Positions 42,974-52,298 of a stretch of DNA of 64,000 nucleotides are shown in pieces (position 1 is the first letter of the stretch; each line of letters begins with the position of its first letter). The position numbers and the translations under genes were made by a program. Below the pieces are notes generated by a model that saw only the letters and a list, made by a program, of their open reading frames with translations, did no database searches and was not told where the DNA came from. Source of the DNA: Halobacillus litoralis (GTDB lineage: Bacteria > Bacillota > Bacilli > Bacillales > Halobacillaceae); contig NZ_WMEW01000008.1 of NCBI RefSeq assembly GCF_009856355.1, positions 62,001-126,000 on the forward strand, written 5' to 3'.

Positions 42974-43948
42974 ATGATCCCTGAAAAACTTAAGCATGGG
43001 GATGAAATACGCGTCATTTCCCCATCCAAAAGCTTGTCCATCGTCGCTCCCGATCAGCAGGAACTTGCAGTACATCGACTCAGGGACATGGGTTTTACCG
43101 TCAGCTACAGTAATTACGCAGCGGAAGCACCGGCGCTTCTATCCAATCCTGTAGAACACAGAATTTTAGATATTCACGAGGCTTTCAGGGATCCTCACGT
43201 CAAAGCTGTCCTGACGACTCTTGGAGGGTACGACAGCAATCAACTTCTGAGCCACCTGGACTATGACCTGATCCAGGCGCACCCTAAAATTTTCTGCGGG
43301 TATTCGGATATTACAGCCTTGTCAAACAGCATCTATCAGAAAACAGGCCTGGTCACCTACAGCGGCCCCCACTTTTCCACTTTCGGAATGAAACAAGGAC
43401 TGACCTACACGTTGGAACATTTCCGCACTATGTTCACGACGACCGCTGCCATAGACATAGAGCCTGCCGCTCACTGGAGCGATGATGCGTGGTACCTCGA
43501 TCAGGAGGATTGTACGTTCTATCCCAACCAGGGTCCCGTTGTGATTCATGAGGGCCAGGCATCCGGAACCTTAATCGGCGGGAACCTTTGTACGTTCAAT
43601 CTGCTGCAGGGTACTGCATTTATGCCGGAGCTTGCGGGTACGGTCCTCTTTTTAGAGGATGATGAACTGTCCAATCCGGAGACATTCGACCGCGACCTGC
43701 AGTCCCTGATCCATCAGCCTGGATTTGATCAAGTCCAGGGCCTTGTGATCGGCCGGTTCCAAAAGGCGTCGAACGTAGACCTTCCGACATTAACGGCTGT
43801 CATCGAAAGTAAACCGGAGCTTGCATCCCTACCCGTCATTGCGGATGCTGATTTCGGCCACACCAGCCCGATCTTCACCTTTCCTATTGGAGGACATGTC
43901 GAGATAAAGGCTGAAAGAGAGCAGGCCCACATCCGCCTGCATCTATAA
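42974..43948 (+). CDS. S66-family peptidase (LD-carboxypeptidase / MccF-like)
   Basis: Serine peptidase of 324 residues. The nucleophile Ser111 lies in CGYSDITALSN, preceded by the family block AVLTTLGGYDSNQLL. NLCTFNLLQGT and LVIGRFQ follow in the C-terminal domain. The family cleaves LD-bonds in muropeptides or inactivates microcin C-type nucleotide peptides. The LGGYDSNQ form is closer to MccF than to LdcA, but the role is open. ATG 42974 follows AAAGGAGAG. Confidence 0.87.
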   Translation: MIPEKLKHGDEIRVISPSKSLSIVAPDQQELAVHRLRDMGFTVSYSNYAAEAPALLSNPVEHRILDIHEAFRDPHVKAVLTTLGGYDSNQLLSHLDYDLIQAHPKIFCGYSDITALSNSIYQKTGLVTYSGPHFSTFGMKQGLTYTLEHFRTMFTTTAAIDIEPAAHWSDDAWYLDQEDCTFYPNQGPVVIHEGQASGTLIGGNLCTFNLLQGTAFMPELAGTVLFLEDDELSNPETFDRDLQSLIHQPGFDQVQGLVIGRFQKASNVDLPTLTAVIESKPELASLPVIADADFGHTSPIFTFPIGGHVEIKAEREQAHIRLHL

Positions 43949-43977
43949 AAAAACCACTCCTGCCAGAGTGGTTTTTC
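43946..43977. terminator. Bidirectional terminator
   Basis: Stem AAAAACCACTC/GAGTGGTTTTT between convergent genes. Confidence 0.87.
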
Positions 43978-43982
43978 AATTA

Positions 43983-44729
43983 TTAGACGAGATCGTATAA
44001 GCGGTACACCTGTCCGTTGGTAACGTCCTGCTGCAGTAAATTCATCAACACATCTGCCACTTCCTGTGGAGAGCGAAGAGCATTTTCTTCCTTCATCTTT
44101 TTGAATTTGTCCACATCAGCAAACGCAGATTCACTGGAAGAACGGATGTCCTGCTGCATATCCGTATCCATGACCCCCGGACTAAAGGCTAGGATCGTAT
44201 GGCCGCTGCCCTCCTGCTCAAGAGCAAGGGTTTCTGTAAAACGATTTAAGGCAGCCTTGGAGCTGCTGTACACACTCCATCCATGAATACTCTTTTCCGC
44301 AGCGCCGGATGTTATCATGACAATGCCCAGCTTGACACCGGTCTCAGACGCTGCCGGAAGCAGCTCATTGATGAGCAGAATCGGAGCTGTCAAATTGATC
44401 TGCATGTGCTTCTGTACCGCTTCCGCGTCAAGATTCCCTGCTGTTTCAATTGGCTCAACGACACCGGCGTTATTGACGATGTATACGAATTCCGTCTGTG
44501 CATGAAAAGCTTTTTCCTTAACTACGGCGGCGGCTCTTTGTAAGTCCGCTGTATCATTCAAGTCCGCCGGAATATGCTCAAAACTCCCCGTTTGTTCATC
44601 CTTGAGTGAAGAAAGCTTTTCATTTCCTGAACGGGAAATCCCTAAGACGTGGATGCCCTGCTTCATGAATTTTTCTGCCACCGCTTCCCCCAGTCCACGG
44701 GAAGTACCAGTAATAATAGCGTATTTCAT
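43983..44729 (-). CDS. Short-chain dehydrogenase, YueD (benzil reductase)-like
   Basis: NADPH-dependent SDR of 248 residues: cofactor loop TGTSRGLGEAV (about 8-18), NNAG (about 88), catalytic Ser in ITSGAAEKSI and Tyr/Lys in WSVYSSSKAAL. The specific patterns HGWSVYSSSKAALNRFTETL and AFSPGVMDTDMQ...RSSSESAF resemble B. subtilis YueD, a benzil/sepiapterin-type reductase. ATG 44729 follows GAAGGAGGATC; the longer frame from 44774 has no site. Confidence 0.87.
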   Translation of the reverse strand: MKYAIITGTSRGLGEAVAEKFMKQGIHVLGISRSGNEKLSSLKDEQTGSFEHIPADLNDTADLQRAAAVVKEKAFHAQTEFVYIVNNAGVVEPIETAGNLDAEAVQKHMQINLTAPILLINELLPAASETGVKLGIVMITSGAAEKSIHGWSVYSSSKAALNRFTETLALEQEGSGHTILAFSPGVMDTDMQQDIRSSSESAFADVDKFKKMKEENALRSPQEVADVLMNLLQQDVTNGQVYRLYDLV

Positions 44730-44864
44730 TGAGGATCCTCCTTCTCTCTTCCTATAATAATAGGAGCCTTCCATGCTCCTTATCTACAGCCGGCTCTGCT
44801 TTACATCGCACTTTTCAAGCGATATGATGAACAAAGCAAATGTGTACGTATAAAGGAGCCGATC

Positions 44865-45500
44865 ATGAAGTATTTCTTTCTCTTCATTATTTATGTTGTG
44901 GGCCTGGTCGTGTCAAGTCTCGGCCTTGCCTTAATAATAAAATCCGGCCTCGGCGTCGGTCCCGGCGACAGTATTGCTGTTGGTTTATCCATGCATTTAC
45001 CTGTCACGGTCGGAAGTGTGATGATTGCAGCTTTTATCATCCTCCTTCTCGTCAATGCCAGGCTTGAGCGGAAACGGCCGCAGTATGAATCGTTAATTCC
45101 GATCATCCTGCGCGGCCGGACCCTGGATCTGTTTTTATATGGATCATTGGAAAACCTGGATGTGCAGGTGTGGTGGGGCCAGTGGGGGATATTCACCCTC
45201 GGTCTTCTGGCAGCGGCTGTCGGTATTTCCATATACCTCCGTACCCCTTTCCCACGCATCCCTCTCGATCATTTCATGATGATTATGAACGAGAAAACCA
45301 ACCAGTCCAAAAGCTCTGTCCGGATTTTTTCCGAGTCAGGCATGGCGCTGATCGGCTTTTTACTGGGGGCACCTGTAGGGTTCGGGACCTTGATTGTAGC
45401 AATCCTGCTCGGCCCGCTCATCCAACTGACCTTCCAATGGGCCCGTCCCATTGCCAGGCTCTGGTCAGATCCAGAGAAACATGCTGCACAAAAAGCGTGA
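44865..45500 (+). CDS. YczE/YyaS-family membrane protein
   Basis: Integral membrane protein of 211 residues with about five helices. The start YVVGLVVSSLGLALIIKSGL, followed by GVGPGDSIAVGLS, is the recognisable YczE/YitT-type pattern. YczE affects lipopeptide production in B. subtilis, but the general function is unknown. ATG 44865 follows AAAGGAGCC. Confidence 0.82.
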   Translation: MKYFFLFIIYVVGLVVSSLGLALIIKSGLGVGPGDSIAVGLSMHLPVTVGSVMIAAFIILLLVNARLERKRPQYESLIPIILRGRTLDLFLYGSLENLDVQVWWGQWGIFTLGLLAAAVGISIYLRTPFPRIPLDHFMMIMNEKTNQSKSSVRIFSESGMALIGFLLGAPVGFGTLIVAILLGPLIQLTFQWARPIARLWSDPEKHAAQKA

Positions 45501-45519
45501 TGCTCTCATCACGCTTTTT
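45490..45519. terminator. Bidirectional terminator
   Basis: Perfect stem AAAAGCGTGATG with its complement, 4-base loop. Confidence 0.87.
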
Positions 45520-45524
45520 GTGTT

Positions 45525-45962
45525 TTATTTTTCAAATGATAATTGTGTGACCCCTGTTTCTTCAAGTTTCCGGCCGATTTCTTCTTCAATTTTCATCCGC
45601 TTCTCCATCTGTTCTTCTGTGAGCTTATCTCCAAGAGGACCATAGATGTTGGTCAATTCCTTCTCGGAAAGTTTCTCCACAAGCTTGTCCCAGAAGCTGA
45701 ATTCATCATACTCTTCCACATGGGTATCCATCAGTTTGGATTCATAATCCACATCGAGATCGTGGACCCCCAGCTGCTCGTGATGCGTAACCCTGTCTTC
45801 CAGGCCGCCCTCTTTATATTTTGATAAAACGGCTTCGCGGACGTCCTCAAACTGCTCATCCAGTTCCATTTTCGTTGAGTTGACCATCCATGTTCCAAGA
45901 AACACCGCTTCCACTAGTTTTTCATATTGGTCCTGCGTTAATTCCAGTTTTACATTCGGCAC
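45525..45962 (-). CDS. Hypothetical acidic helical protein
   Basis: Soluble protein of 145 residues, rich in Glu, Asp and Lys, mostly helical, with no cysteine. Patterns: LTQDQYEKLVEAVFLGTWMV and YDEFSFWDKLVEKLSEKEL. I recognise no named domain, though the look is that of a conserved Bacillaceae protein. GTG 45962 has AAAGGGGCGGG upstream; a longer frame to 46022 lacks a site. Confidence 0.65.
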   Translation of the reverse strand: MPNVKLELTQDQYEKLVEAVFLGTWMVNSTKMELDEQFEDVREAVLSKYKEGGLEDRVTHHEQLGVHDLDVDYESKLMDTHVEEYDEFSFWDKLVEKLSEKELTNIYGPLGDKLTEEQMEKRMKIEEEIGRKLEETGVTQLSFEK

Positions 45963-46023
45963 GATTCCCGCCCCTTTCCTTGATTTCATCTGCATTATAG
46001 CATACGTGAAACCGCTGCACACA

Positions 46024-46056
46024 AAGAAAGCCGGCAGCGCTCCGGCTGCCGGCAGA
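46024..46056 (-). terminator. Terminator of dat
   Basis: Minus-strand stem GCCGGCAGC/GCTGCCGGC, then TTTCTTTG. Confidence 0.8.
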
Positions 46057-46063
46057 TTTTCTT

Positions 46064-46951
46064 TTATTCAGCTGCTGCTATAGAGAAAAGACACGCCTCT
46101 TCCGGAAGGCCTGCATCCTGTTCATAGCACTTTTGAAGCGTCCGGGTAACCGGCCCCGGTGTACCATCAGCTATGGTCAGCTCATCCACCTTCAAAATCG
46201 GCATGACTTCTGACGTACTGCTGGATAGAAAGACTTCATCCGCGTCCTGCAGATCTTCTAAAGAGAACGTCTCTTCAACGAACTCGATCCCTTCCTGGTC
46301 ACAGAAAGCTTCTACACGCATTCTTACACAGCCGTGAAGGATGTTCTTTTTAGGAGGATGGGTATAGACCTTTCCGTCCTTGACGAGATAGGCATTGGAT
46401 GAACTGCACTCCGTCACTTCCCCATCTTTATGAAGAACAGCTTCATAACAGTCCTTCTCTTTGGCCGCTTGTTTAGCCAGCACATTCCCAAGCAGGTTCA
46501 GACTCTTGATGTAGCACCAGTCCCAGCGTACATCATCATGGGAAATGGTGGTCACACCATTTTTCAACTTCTCCTCCGGTCTTGGGAGATCTTTCACATA
46601 GGCGTAAAGGTTCGCTTCAATACCATCAGGAAAAGCATGATCCCTTGGAGCGGACCCTCTTGTAATCTGCAGGTAAACCTTGGCATCACCGGTCACCTTG
46701 TTCTTTTCAAGCAGCTCATCAAGCTTGGCATACAAGTCCTCTTTCTTATAAGGAACCTGGATCTTTATGGCTGCTGCGGAACGATACAGCCGCTCCACAT
46801 GCTCATGAATTAAGTAATAGCGGCCGCCATATATACGGATGACTTCATAGATACCATCCCCGAACTGCAGCCCGCGTTCTTCAAACGGATAGCTCAGCTC
46901 ATCCTGTCCGACAAAATCATCCTGCGTCAAAATATGGTTATACATTGTCAT
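46064..46951 (-). CDS. dat: D-amino-acid aminotransferase
   Basis: PLP enzyme of 295 residues (fold type IV) that interconverts D-alanine and D-glutamate for the cell wall. The catalytic Lys is predicted at position 149 (DWCYIKSLNLLGNVLAKQ). The substrate region RGLQFGDGIYEVIRIYGG is intact, and EVTECSSSNAYLVKDGKVYTH and LSSSTSEVMPI follow. Length and motifs fit Dat rather than branched-chain aminotransferase. ATG 46951 has AGGAGG six bases upstream. Confidence 0.93.
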   Translation of the reverse strand: MTMYNHILTQDDFVGQDELSYPFEERGLQFGDGIYEVIRIYGGRYYLIHEHVERLYRSAAAIKIQVPYKKEDLYAKLDELLEKNKVTGDAKVYLQITRGSAPRDHAFPDGIEANLYAYVKDLPRPEEKLKNGVTTISHDDVRWDWCYIKSLNLLGNVLAKQAAKEKDCYEAVLHKDGEVTECSSSNAYLVKDGKVYTHPPKKNILHGCVRMRVEAFCDQEGIEFVEETFSLEDLQDADEVFLSSSTSEVMPILKVDELTIADGTPGPVTRTLQKCYEQDAGLPEEACLFSIAAAE

Positions 46952-47047
46952 TCTTTACCTCCTTGGCATTCCATTACAGATTAAGAACTAGTTTAACAGA
47001 AAACGCGTGCCTTATGTTCTTTCTTCTGTAAATCTTTCTGAACTACG

Positions 47048-47122
47048 AAAAATAAACGGCGCACACCCTTGGAACAGAAGGGCAGATGCAGCCTTCCTTC
47101 CTAAGAACAGGGTATGCGCCGG
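47048..47122 (-). terminator. Long hairpin terminator of the 47125 gene
   Basis: Minus-strand arms CGGCGCATACCCT and AGGGTGTGCGCCG enclose about 45 bases, followed by a T-rich tail. Confidence 0.65.
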
Positions 47123-47124
47123 TT

Positions 47125-47670
47125 TTACTGGATGTTTGGTTCTATTTGAATAACTGCTTCCACCACGGGGAGGTGATGCGGTTTCCGTTTCCCGTCCTTC
47201 TTTTTCATTGGATAAAAAGCTACATGAAGATCCGTGAGTGATTCATCATAATGGAAGTCCTCAAACTGCACGTAACGGAATGTAGAAAAAGTGCCCTGCA
47301 CGATACCATCGGTTTCTGTATTATACGTCGTTCCATTGGAATCCACGGCTTTCACGAGAAATTCGATTTCCCCGTCTTCCCGGAGCCAGTCCTCGCCTTC
47401 CTGGTTAATCAGTGCCCGTTGGTCTTTGTACCACATGCCGAAATACAGCCCGGTCGAATCGTTACGACTGTAGAGCTTGGTGACGCGGATGCCGTTCCCC
47501 AATTCAGTGACGCTGTCTGTTAACGGCTGAGGATGCTGCCTGGGCTCGTCCATCATCGGATACAGACGGTCTTTCGTAAGGCCGTTCAATTCCCGGTTGT
47601 CAAAGAAAAACACGACCGCAAGCGTAAGGACAGCAAGAAAACCTATGATTGCCAGACGGACGTTACGCAT
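47125..47670 (-). CDS. Hypothetical membrane-anchored extracytoplasmic protein
   Basis: Protein of 181 residues: one N-terminal helix (about 6-23) followed by a soluble domain that should face outside. No lipobox and no recognised domain. Strand-rich patterns such as STGLYFGMWYKDQRALIN and FSTFRYVQFEDFHYDES. ATG 47670 follows AGAAGGGGTG. Monocistronic. Function unknown. Confidence 0.65.
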   Translation of the reverse strand: MRNVRLAIIGFLAVLTLAVVFFFDNRELNGLTKDRLYPMMDEPRQHPQPLTDSVTELGNGIRVTKLYSRNDSTGLYFGMWYKDQRALINQEGEDWLREDGEIEFLVKAVDSNGTTYNTETDGIVQGTFSTFRYVQFEDFHYDESLTDLHVAFYPMKKKDGKRKPHHLPVVEAVIQIEPNIQ

Positions 47671-47736
47671 GATGACACCCCTTCTGAAAACGCTCTATTA
47701 TTTCCTTATTATAGCAGATCCTGCGCCCTTTTCATG

Positions 47737-47768
47737 AAAAAAACTGCCCTTTTTCAAGAGCAGTTTTA
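47737..47768 (-). terminator. Terminator of spoVR
   Basis: Minus-strand stem AAAACTGCTCTT with AAGGGCAGTTTT (a G.U pair inside), then T residues. Confidence 0.82.
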
Positions 47769-47771
47769 CAC

Positions 47772-49184
47772 TTACACATATTTTTTCTGAACTTTTTTAC
47801 CACTGTAGCTGAAAATCACATCGCGTCCTTCCACCTTCGTTTCCATATGAACCGGACGCCCCCACAGCTGGTAGACATAAGGAAGCGTCTTTTCCAAATA
47901 ACTGACGTCCAGCTCTACATCTTCATAATGATGCTTCAAATAAAGCTCTCCGCTTTTTACATAATCCCCGTCCTGGACGGTTAAATACGGAAAACCACCG
48001 TTCACTCTCATCGTTACAAGCTGATCCCGGACGGCTTCATGGTCTTTATCCGTAATTTTATATTTCTGTCCTTGTTTCTGAAACAAGTATAAATCTTCCC
48101 GCCGGACGAGCTCTTTCGTTAAATAGTTCCGAATAAAACTTTGATCGGATTCAATCTCCCTTACTTCAAACATCTTTTCCCGGCCCGTTCCCGGAACAAC
48201 CCCGTGCTTTTTCATCTCTTCTGAAGGATTGTCATAGCGTTCTTCGATATCTTCAAAAATCTTCAAGCCTAAATAATAAGGGTTCAACTGGGTTTTGGAA
48301 GGCTGGACAACACTGGCATTCAGTTTCGCAAATTCGATCGACTCATCGCTTGTCAAATCCATTTCACGTAAGATTCTCGCATGCCAGTAGGAAGCCCATC
48401 CCTCATTCATGATCTTCGTTTCGAGCTGAGGCCAGAAATACAGCATTTCCTCCCGCATCATCGTCAGAATATCCCGCTGCCAGTCTTCAAGCTCCCGGCT
48501 GTACTGCTCAATAAATAAGAGCAAGTCCTTCTCGGGACGAGGAGGAAACTTTCTTTTCTTTTTAAAACGCGGCTGGTCTTCCGAAGAGGATTCATCAATG
48601 TTCCATAAGTCATCGTACTCGGTAAGCGCTGCTTTTTCCCCGCTGCTTTCCTCATCATCCACCGACCACGCCAGCTTCGGTCTCACTAGAGAGGGGTCGA
48701 TATGTTCCTGAATGGCAAGAACCGCATCCAGGAAGGATTCCACTTCTTCCTTGCCGTACAGCTTGTCATAGGCGGCAATCCGTTCCGCTGTAGCGGCCAT
48801 GCTTTCAACCATGTCCCTTTTCGTATTTTGAAAACGGGCGTTGTTTTTAAAGAAATCACAGTGCGCGAGAACGTGGGCGACAATCAGCTTATTTTGAATC
48901 AGGCTGTTGGAATTAAGTAAAAACGCATAACAGGGGTTGGAGTTGATGACGAGTTCATAAATTTTACTGAGCCCGAGGTCATACTGCAGTTTCATTTTGT
49001 AATATTGCTTACCAAAGCTCCAGTGGGAAAAACGCGTCGGCATACCGTAGGCACCAAAGGTATAAATAATATCATCAGGACAGACTTCATAACGCATCGG
49101 GTAAAAGTCGAGCCCGAATCCCTTGGCGATTTCGGTAATTTCCCGGATCGCGTGTTCGAGCTTTTTCTGGTCATCTGGTTTCAA
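47772..49184 (-). CDS. spoVR: SpoVR family protein
   Basis: Sporulation-associated protein of 470 residues, involved in spore cortex formation in B. subtilis. Diagnostic stretches: [68 protein letters not shown] and [12 protein letters not shown]. The middle 180-215 is a poorly conserved charged linker. TTG 49184 is supported by GGAGGGGG six bases upstream. Confidence 0.95.
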   Translation of the reverse strand: MKPDDQKKLEHAIREITEIAKGFGLDFYPMRYEVCPDDIIYTFGAYGMPTRFSHWSFGKQYYKMKLQYDLGLSKIYELVINSNPCYAFLLNSNSLIQNKLIVAHVLAHCDFFKNNARFQNTKRDMVESMAATAERIAAYDKLYGKEEVESFLDAVLAIQEHIDPSLVRPKLAWSVDDEESSGEKAALTEYDDLWNIDESSSEDQPRFKKKRKFPPRPEKDLLLFIEQYSRELEDWQRDILTMMREEMLYFWPQLETKIMNEGWASYWHARILREMDLTSDESIEFAKLNASVVQPSKTQLNPYYLGLKIFEDIEERYDNPSEEMKKHGVVPGTGREKMFEVREIESDQSFIRNYLTKELVRREDLYLFQKQGQKYKITDKDHEAVRDQLVTMRVNGGFPYLTVQDGDYVKSGELYLKHHYEDVELDVSYLEKTLPYVYQLWGRPVHMETKVEGRDVIFSYSGKKVQKKYV

Positions 49185-49271
49185 AGATGCCCCCTCCTTC
49201 AGTTTCGCTTACCTTACTATATGAACAGGAAAGAGCGAACATGAAGGTTACGGCCATGTTATATCAGCCCG

Positions 49272-49766
49272 TCATAGAATTTTAGCCATCATATATTCAT
49301 CCATCAGCTGCCCGTCCACCATCAGCGTTCCCTGCTTTGTCCCCTCTTTTATGTATCCGTGTTTTTCATAAAAGCGGACAGCCCTTGTGTTTGCAGTCAT
49401 CACGGTGAGCTCAAGACGGGAAATTCCATGATCCTTGGCCCATGTTTCCACATGATGGAACAAAGCATCGGCCACCCCTTTCCCCTGCACCCTTTTTTTC
49501 ACACCGGTAACTAGGCGGGCCGTGTGCCGGTTTCTGGGTGCCGTCCCCCCAAGTACCGTGACATGTCCATTCCATCCATCCTCATCTTCAGATAGAAGGA
49601 GCTGTGACGCCGGATGTTCGGAACAATGCTGAATCAACCCCTTCACACGGTCGAGCGTCCATGAGCGTTCACCTCTGCCATAAAGCAGGAAGTCCGTCTC
49701 TGCCTCAAGCTCTGCAATCAGGAGCTTGTATCGTTCTGAATCTTTTTCCTCAGCTTCTCGAATCAT
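49272..49766 (-). CDS. GNAT-family N-acetyltransferase
   Basis: Acetyltransferase of 164 residues. The acetyl-CoA loop region VTGVKKRVQGKGVADALFHH (about 89-108) and LTVMTANTRAVRFYEKHGYIKEG are clear. ATG 49766 follows GGGGGGAAAG. Alone between spoVR and the lipoprotein gene; substrate unknown. Confidence 0.85.
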   Translation of the reverse strand: MIREAEEKDSERYKLLIAELEAETDFLLYGRGERSWTLDRVKGLIQHCSEHPASQLLLSEDEDGWNGHVTVLGGTAPRNRHTARLVTGVKKRVQGKGVADALFHHVETWAKDHGISRLELTVMTANTRAVRFYEKHGYIKEGTKQGTLMVDGQLMDEYMMAKIL

Positions 49767-49832
49767 ACGCTTTCCCCCCGTAGTGGTTTCCCTTCAGCTT
49801 AACAAAAAATACCACCGGAATTCTTTAGGGAA

Positions 49833-49868
49833 ACAAAAAAAACCAGCTTTCCCGAAGGAAGCTGGTTC
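49833..49868 (-). terminator. Terminator of the YhcN/YlaJ-type gene
   Basis: Minus-strand stem AACCAGCTT/AAGCTGGTT, 9-base loop, eight T. Confidence 0.87.
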
Positions 49869-49873
49869 ATTGT

Positions 49874-50416
49874 TTATGAGCGTTCATCAGGAAAGATGCG
49901 GTCGACCATTTCGCCGAATTCACGGAAAAATCCCTGCACCGGTTCCCCGTTATCAACGTCTTCTACATAGTTGTTCGTCAAATCGACGAAATCAGGGTTT
50001 GTGGAAATGTACACGTTGTTAATATCCTGATCGGAACCCTTCACCGCTTCTTTGATCTGTTTTTCCATTTTGTCAGAGACCTCATTTTTATCTCCTTTTG
50101 GATTATCCAGTTCAGCGGCGACATAGGCGTTATCCCTCGTTTTTAGAACATAGGCCCGATCGACCCCGTCCACATTTCTGATAATGCGGTTGGCAGCATC
50201 TTTAGCTACATGATAGTTCGTGTTATGGACCATACCGCGGTCATTGTCATATTGATTCGCTTTTTGGCCTTCCTGATACATGTTGTCGGCCTCGCGCTCA
50301 AAACTTGTATTTTCAACCCCATTGTAGTTACCGTCATTGCCGGCTTCCTGTTCCGCCTGACAGGCGACAAGAGAACCCGCTGCTAATAACCCAAGGGCAA
50401 GTGTCTTGATCTTCAT
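49874..50416 (-). CDS. YhcN/YlaJ-family sporulation lipoprotein
   Basis: Lipoprotein of 180 residues. The signal peptide ends in SLVAC (Cys19), followed by an Asn-rich spacer. The YhcN/YlaJ domain begins with NTNYHVAKDAANRIIRNVDGVDRAYVL and continues NAYVAAELDNP. Members are found in the forespore or spore membranes, with a role in germination or coat. ATG 50416 follows AAAGGAGG; the longer frame to 50551 is not used. Monocistronic. Confidence 0.87.
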   Translation of the reverse strand: MKIKTLALGLLAAGSLVACQAEQEAGNDGNYNGVENTSFEREADNMYQEGQKANQYDNDRGMVHNTNYHVAKDAANRIIRNVDGVDRAYVLKTRDNAYVAAELDNPKGDKNEVSDKMEKQIKEAVKGSDQDINNVYISTNPDFVDLTNNYVEDVDNGEPVQGFFREFGEMVDRIFPDERS

Positions 50417-50492
50417 TGGTATTCCTCCTTTCCGTTTGCTTTTAGTATGTGTGTCCAAAACGCAAATATGCGGTTGTAAAATCAGCCATAAG

Positions 50493-50523
50493 AAAACCCA
50501 GATCCTTGAAGGACCTGGGTTTT
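50493..50523 (-). terminator. Terminator of the 50527 gene
   Basis: Stem AAAACCCAG/CTGGGTTTT with 13 bases between, three bases from the stop. Confidence 0.8.
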
Positions 50524-50526
50524 CAC

Positions 50527-50991
50527 TCAAACGAAAGGAAGATTCCACCATATATGTATAAAGATAAGATAGGCGGTAAGGATAGCATTAACAAACATTA
50601 AAAACACCGGCACAAGTTTAAAGATCTCCTCCGTTTTCTTATAGCTCATTCTCAGAACGATAAAACTGCCCGCAAGCAGAAGGTACAGGCCGATGAACCA
50701 CACCCAGACATACGATGTATCACCGTTCCATCCTGCTTCATAACCGATTCCATAGACAAGCCAGGGGGCTAGAAAAGCCAGGATCGCAAGGATCAACATA
50801 CGCTGGCTGCTTTTTATGTAATACAGCGAAATGGCGGCTCCTGCCACCGCTGAACATCCAATCACTTCACTGATCGTAATCATCACTCTCTGAGCACTGT
50901 CAGCTTCAGCTGTAACGAAGCTCAAAAATAAAAATAAGCTGAAGGCGGCCATAAGTCCCGTATGCGCATAAAGCTGCTGTTTCTCCGACAT
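50527..50991 (-). CDS. Small multispan membrane protein (YufK/DUF5366-like)
   Basis: Membrane protein of 154 residues with about five helices and short loops. No charged catalytic motif is visible. The overall pattern resembles the YufK/DUF5366 family, a tentative match. ATG 50991 has GGAGGGAG upstream; the frame from 51039 is longer without a site. Function unknown. Confidence 0.6.
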   Translation of the reverse strand: MSEKQQLYAHTGLMAAFSLFLFLSFVTAEADSAQRVMITISEVIGCSAVAGAAISLYYIKSSQRMLILAILAFLAPWLVYGIGYEAGWNGDTSYVWVWFIGLYLLLAGSFIVLRMSYKKTEEIFKLVPVFLMFVNAILTAYLIFIHIWWNLPFV

Positions 50992-51176
50992 CCGAACGTC
51001 TCCCTCCGTAGATATAGCAAAAACTTTCCATACCATCATAACAAAATTTCCATGGATCTGCGGAAGAAAAACGCATTTTTATGTCGAGCCTGGAAGAACT
51101 GTGACGATCTTTCAGTGTGGGGAAAGCGGTTGGCGGAAATACTAAAAACACTTCTTTCATAAAGGAAGTGTCAGCG

Positions 51177-51410
51177 ATGAATACGTACGATTATGATAAC
51201 GCTCTGCATTATATGATCTGGGGGCAGTGGGATGATCTGCTTGTCCTTATGGTCCGGACCAATGATGAATTTCTGTCCAAGAAGATTGAAACCTTTCTCC
51301 ACGCCTGTTACTACCCGAGCAGACATAAAGACCGCCTGCATTCACACGAGGCGCTGCTCAGCTATATCGATCATGCACAAACATCAACAATTGAAAGCTT
51401 TTCCCTATAA
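51177..51410 (+). CDS. yhdB: YhdB-like protein
   Basis: Small helical protein of 77 residues. YDNALHYMIWGQWDDLLVLM and VRTNDEFLSKKIETFLHACY fit the B. subtilis YhdB pattern. In B. subtilis yhdB also lies within a few genes of spoVR, so gene order supports the assignment. ATG 51177 follows AGGAAGTG. Role unknown. Confidence 0.8.
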   Translation: MNTYDYDNALHYMIWGQWDDLLVLMVRTNDEFLSKKIETFLHACYYPSRHKDRLHSHEALLSYIDHAQTSTIESFSL

Positions 51411-51443
51411 AAAACCGCAGAACTCATTTCTGCGGTTTTCTCC
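51407..51443. terminator. Bidirectional terminator
   Basis: Stem AAAACCGCAGAA/TTCTGCGGTTTT between convergent genes. Confidence 0.87.
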
Positions 51444-51452
51444 TATTCCTTC

Positions 51453-52115
51453 TTATCCGCCCGTCTGGATGTGCTGAACGGTGACCGGCGATGAATCCTC
51501 CAAGACAGTCGTGAACGTACGTGTCCATGCCTCTGTGATGGCATCGCTGTTCGGACGCTGCGATTCGTCCACCGGAACATACACCATAACGGGTTGAACA
51601 CCGCAGGGACCAGCTTCTTCCGCAAACGCCTGCATAAATGACTCAACCGCCGCCATTCCTGAGGAGTTAAGAACAGAGGTCTGCCCCGCAGGATGCTGCA
51701 GAGCCCCAACGATTTTTCCGGAGCTCTGCTTCTTCATAACAGGAAACACCGCTTTAACAGGAAGAAAAATCCCCTGGACATTCCGTTCATATGTACGCTG
51801 CCACTCCTCTACGGTTACGCTTTCCAAAGGGCCGGAATCCTCAAAATGGGTATGAGTCACCAGGACATCCACCCCGCCGAAAGCATTGCAGGCCGCCTGG
51901 ACAACATGTTCCATATCATTTTCTTCTGTCACGTCTGCCTGAAAAGCGAGTACGCGGGCGGCACCCTTCTGTTCCAATACTTCCTTCAAAAGAAATATAT
52001 CCTCCGAATAACCAGTTACTGCAAGTGAAGCACCTTCGGCAGCCAGTTGAAGAGCCGCCACCCTGCCCAGGCCTTCTGATGCTTCGGTCACGACTGCTAT
52101 CGTATCTCTTCTCAT
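51453..52115 (-). CDS. SDR-fold protein lacking the catalytic residues
   Basis: Rossmann-fold protein of 220 residues clearly derived from short-chain dehydrogenases: cofactor loop TEASEGLGRVA (about 10-20), FQADVTEENDM and FGGVDVLVTH. The NNAG motif is replaced by THTHF. The Tyr-x-x-x-Lys pair is Asn150-SSG-Met154, and the usual catalytic Ser region reads VGALQHPAG. It may bind a dinucleotide but should not perform normal SDR catalysis. ATG 52115 follows AAGGGGGC. Divergent from a TetR regulator. Confidence 0.78.
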   Translation of the reverse strand: MRRDTIAVVTEASEGLGRVAALQLAAEGASLAVTGYSEDIFLLKEVLEQKGAARVLAFQADVTEENDMEHVVQAACNAFGGVDVLVTHTHFEDSGPLESVTVEEWQRTYERNVQGIFLPVKAVFPVMKKQSSGKIVGALQHPAGQTSVLNSSGMAAVESFMQAFAEEAGPCGVQPVMVYVPVDESQRPNSDAITEAWTRTFTTVLEDSSPVTVQHIQTGG

Positions 52116-52245
52116 GGTTCACGCCCCCTTTATGACCTTCACGATCCCTTTTCCTTGTTCTTTCCATATTTTTATCATATCAAACCACCCGGACCACATG
52201 CTCCATATTTACAGAAGATTCACAAAGACCCCCGATTTGAAATAT

Positions 52246-52279
52246 ATGAATTGAAACAGTTCATAATTCCATGTATGAT
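52246..52279 (+). promoter_or_regulatory. tetR promoter with overlapping inverted repeat
   Basis: TTGAAA (52251-52256), 17-base spacer, TATGAT (52274-52279). ATGAATTG-AAA-CAGTTCAT (52246-52264, seven of eight positions paired) covers the -35 element and is a plausible autoregulatory operator. Confidence 0.55.
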
Positions 52280-52298
52280 AAGCGGAGAGGTGTGGCCC

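Noticed and set aside
52155-52298. N-terminal extension of the TetR protein
   Set aside because: Would translate its promoter and operator; ATG 52299 gives the normal TetR start.
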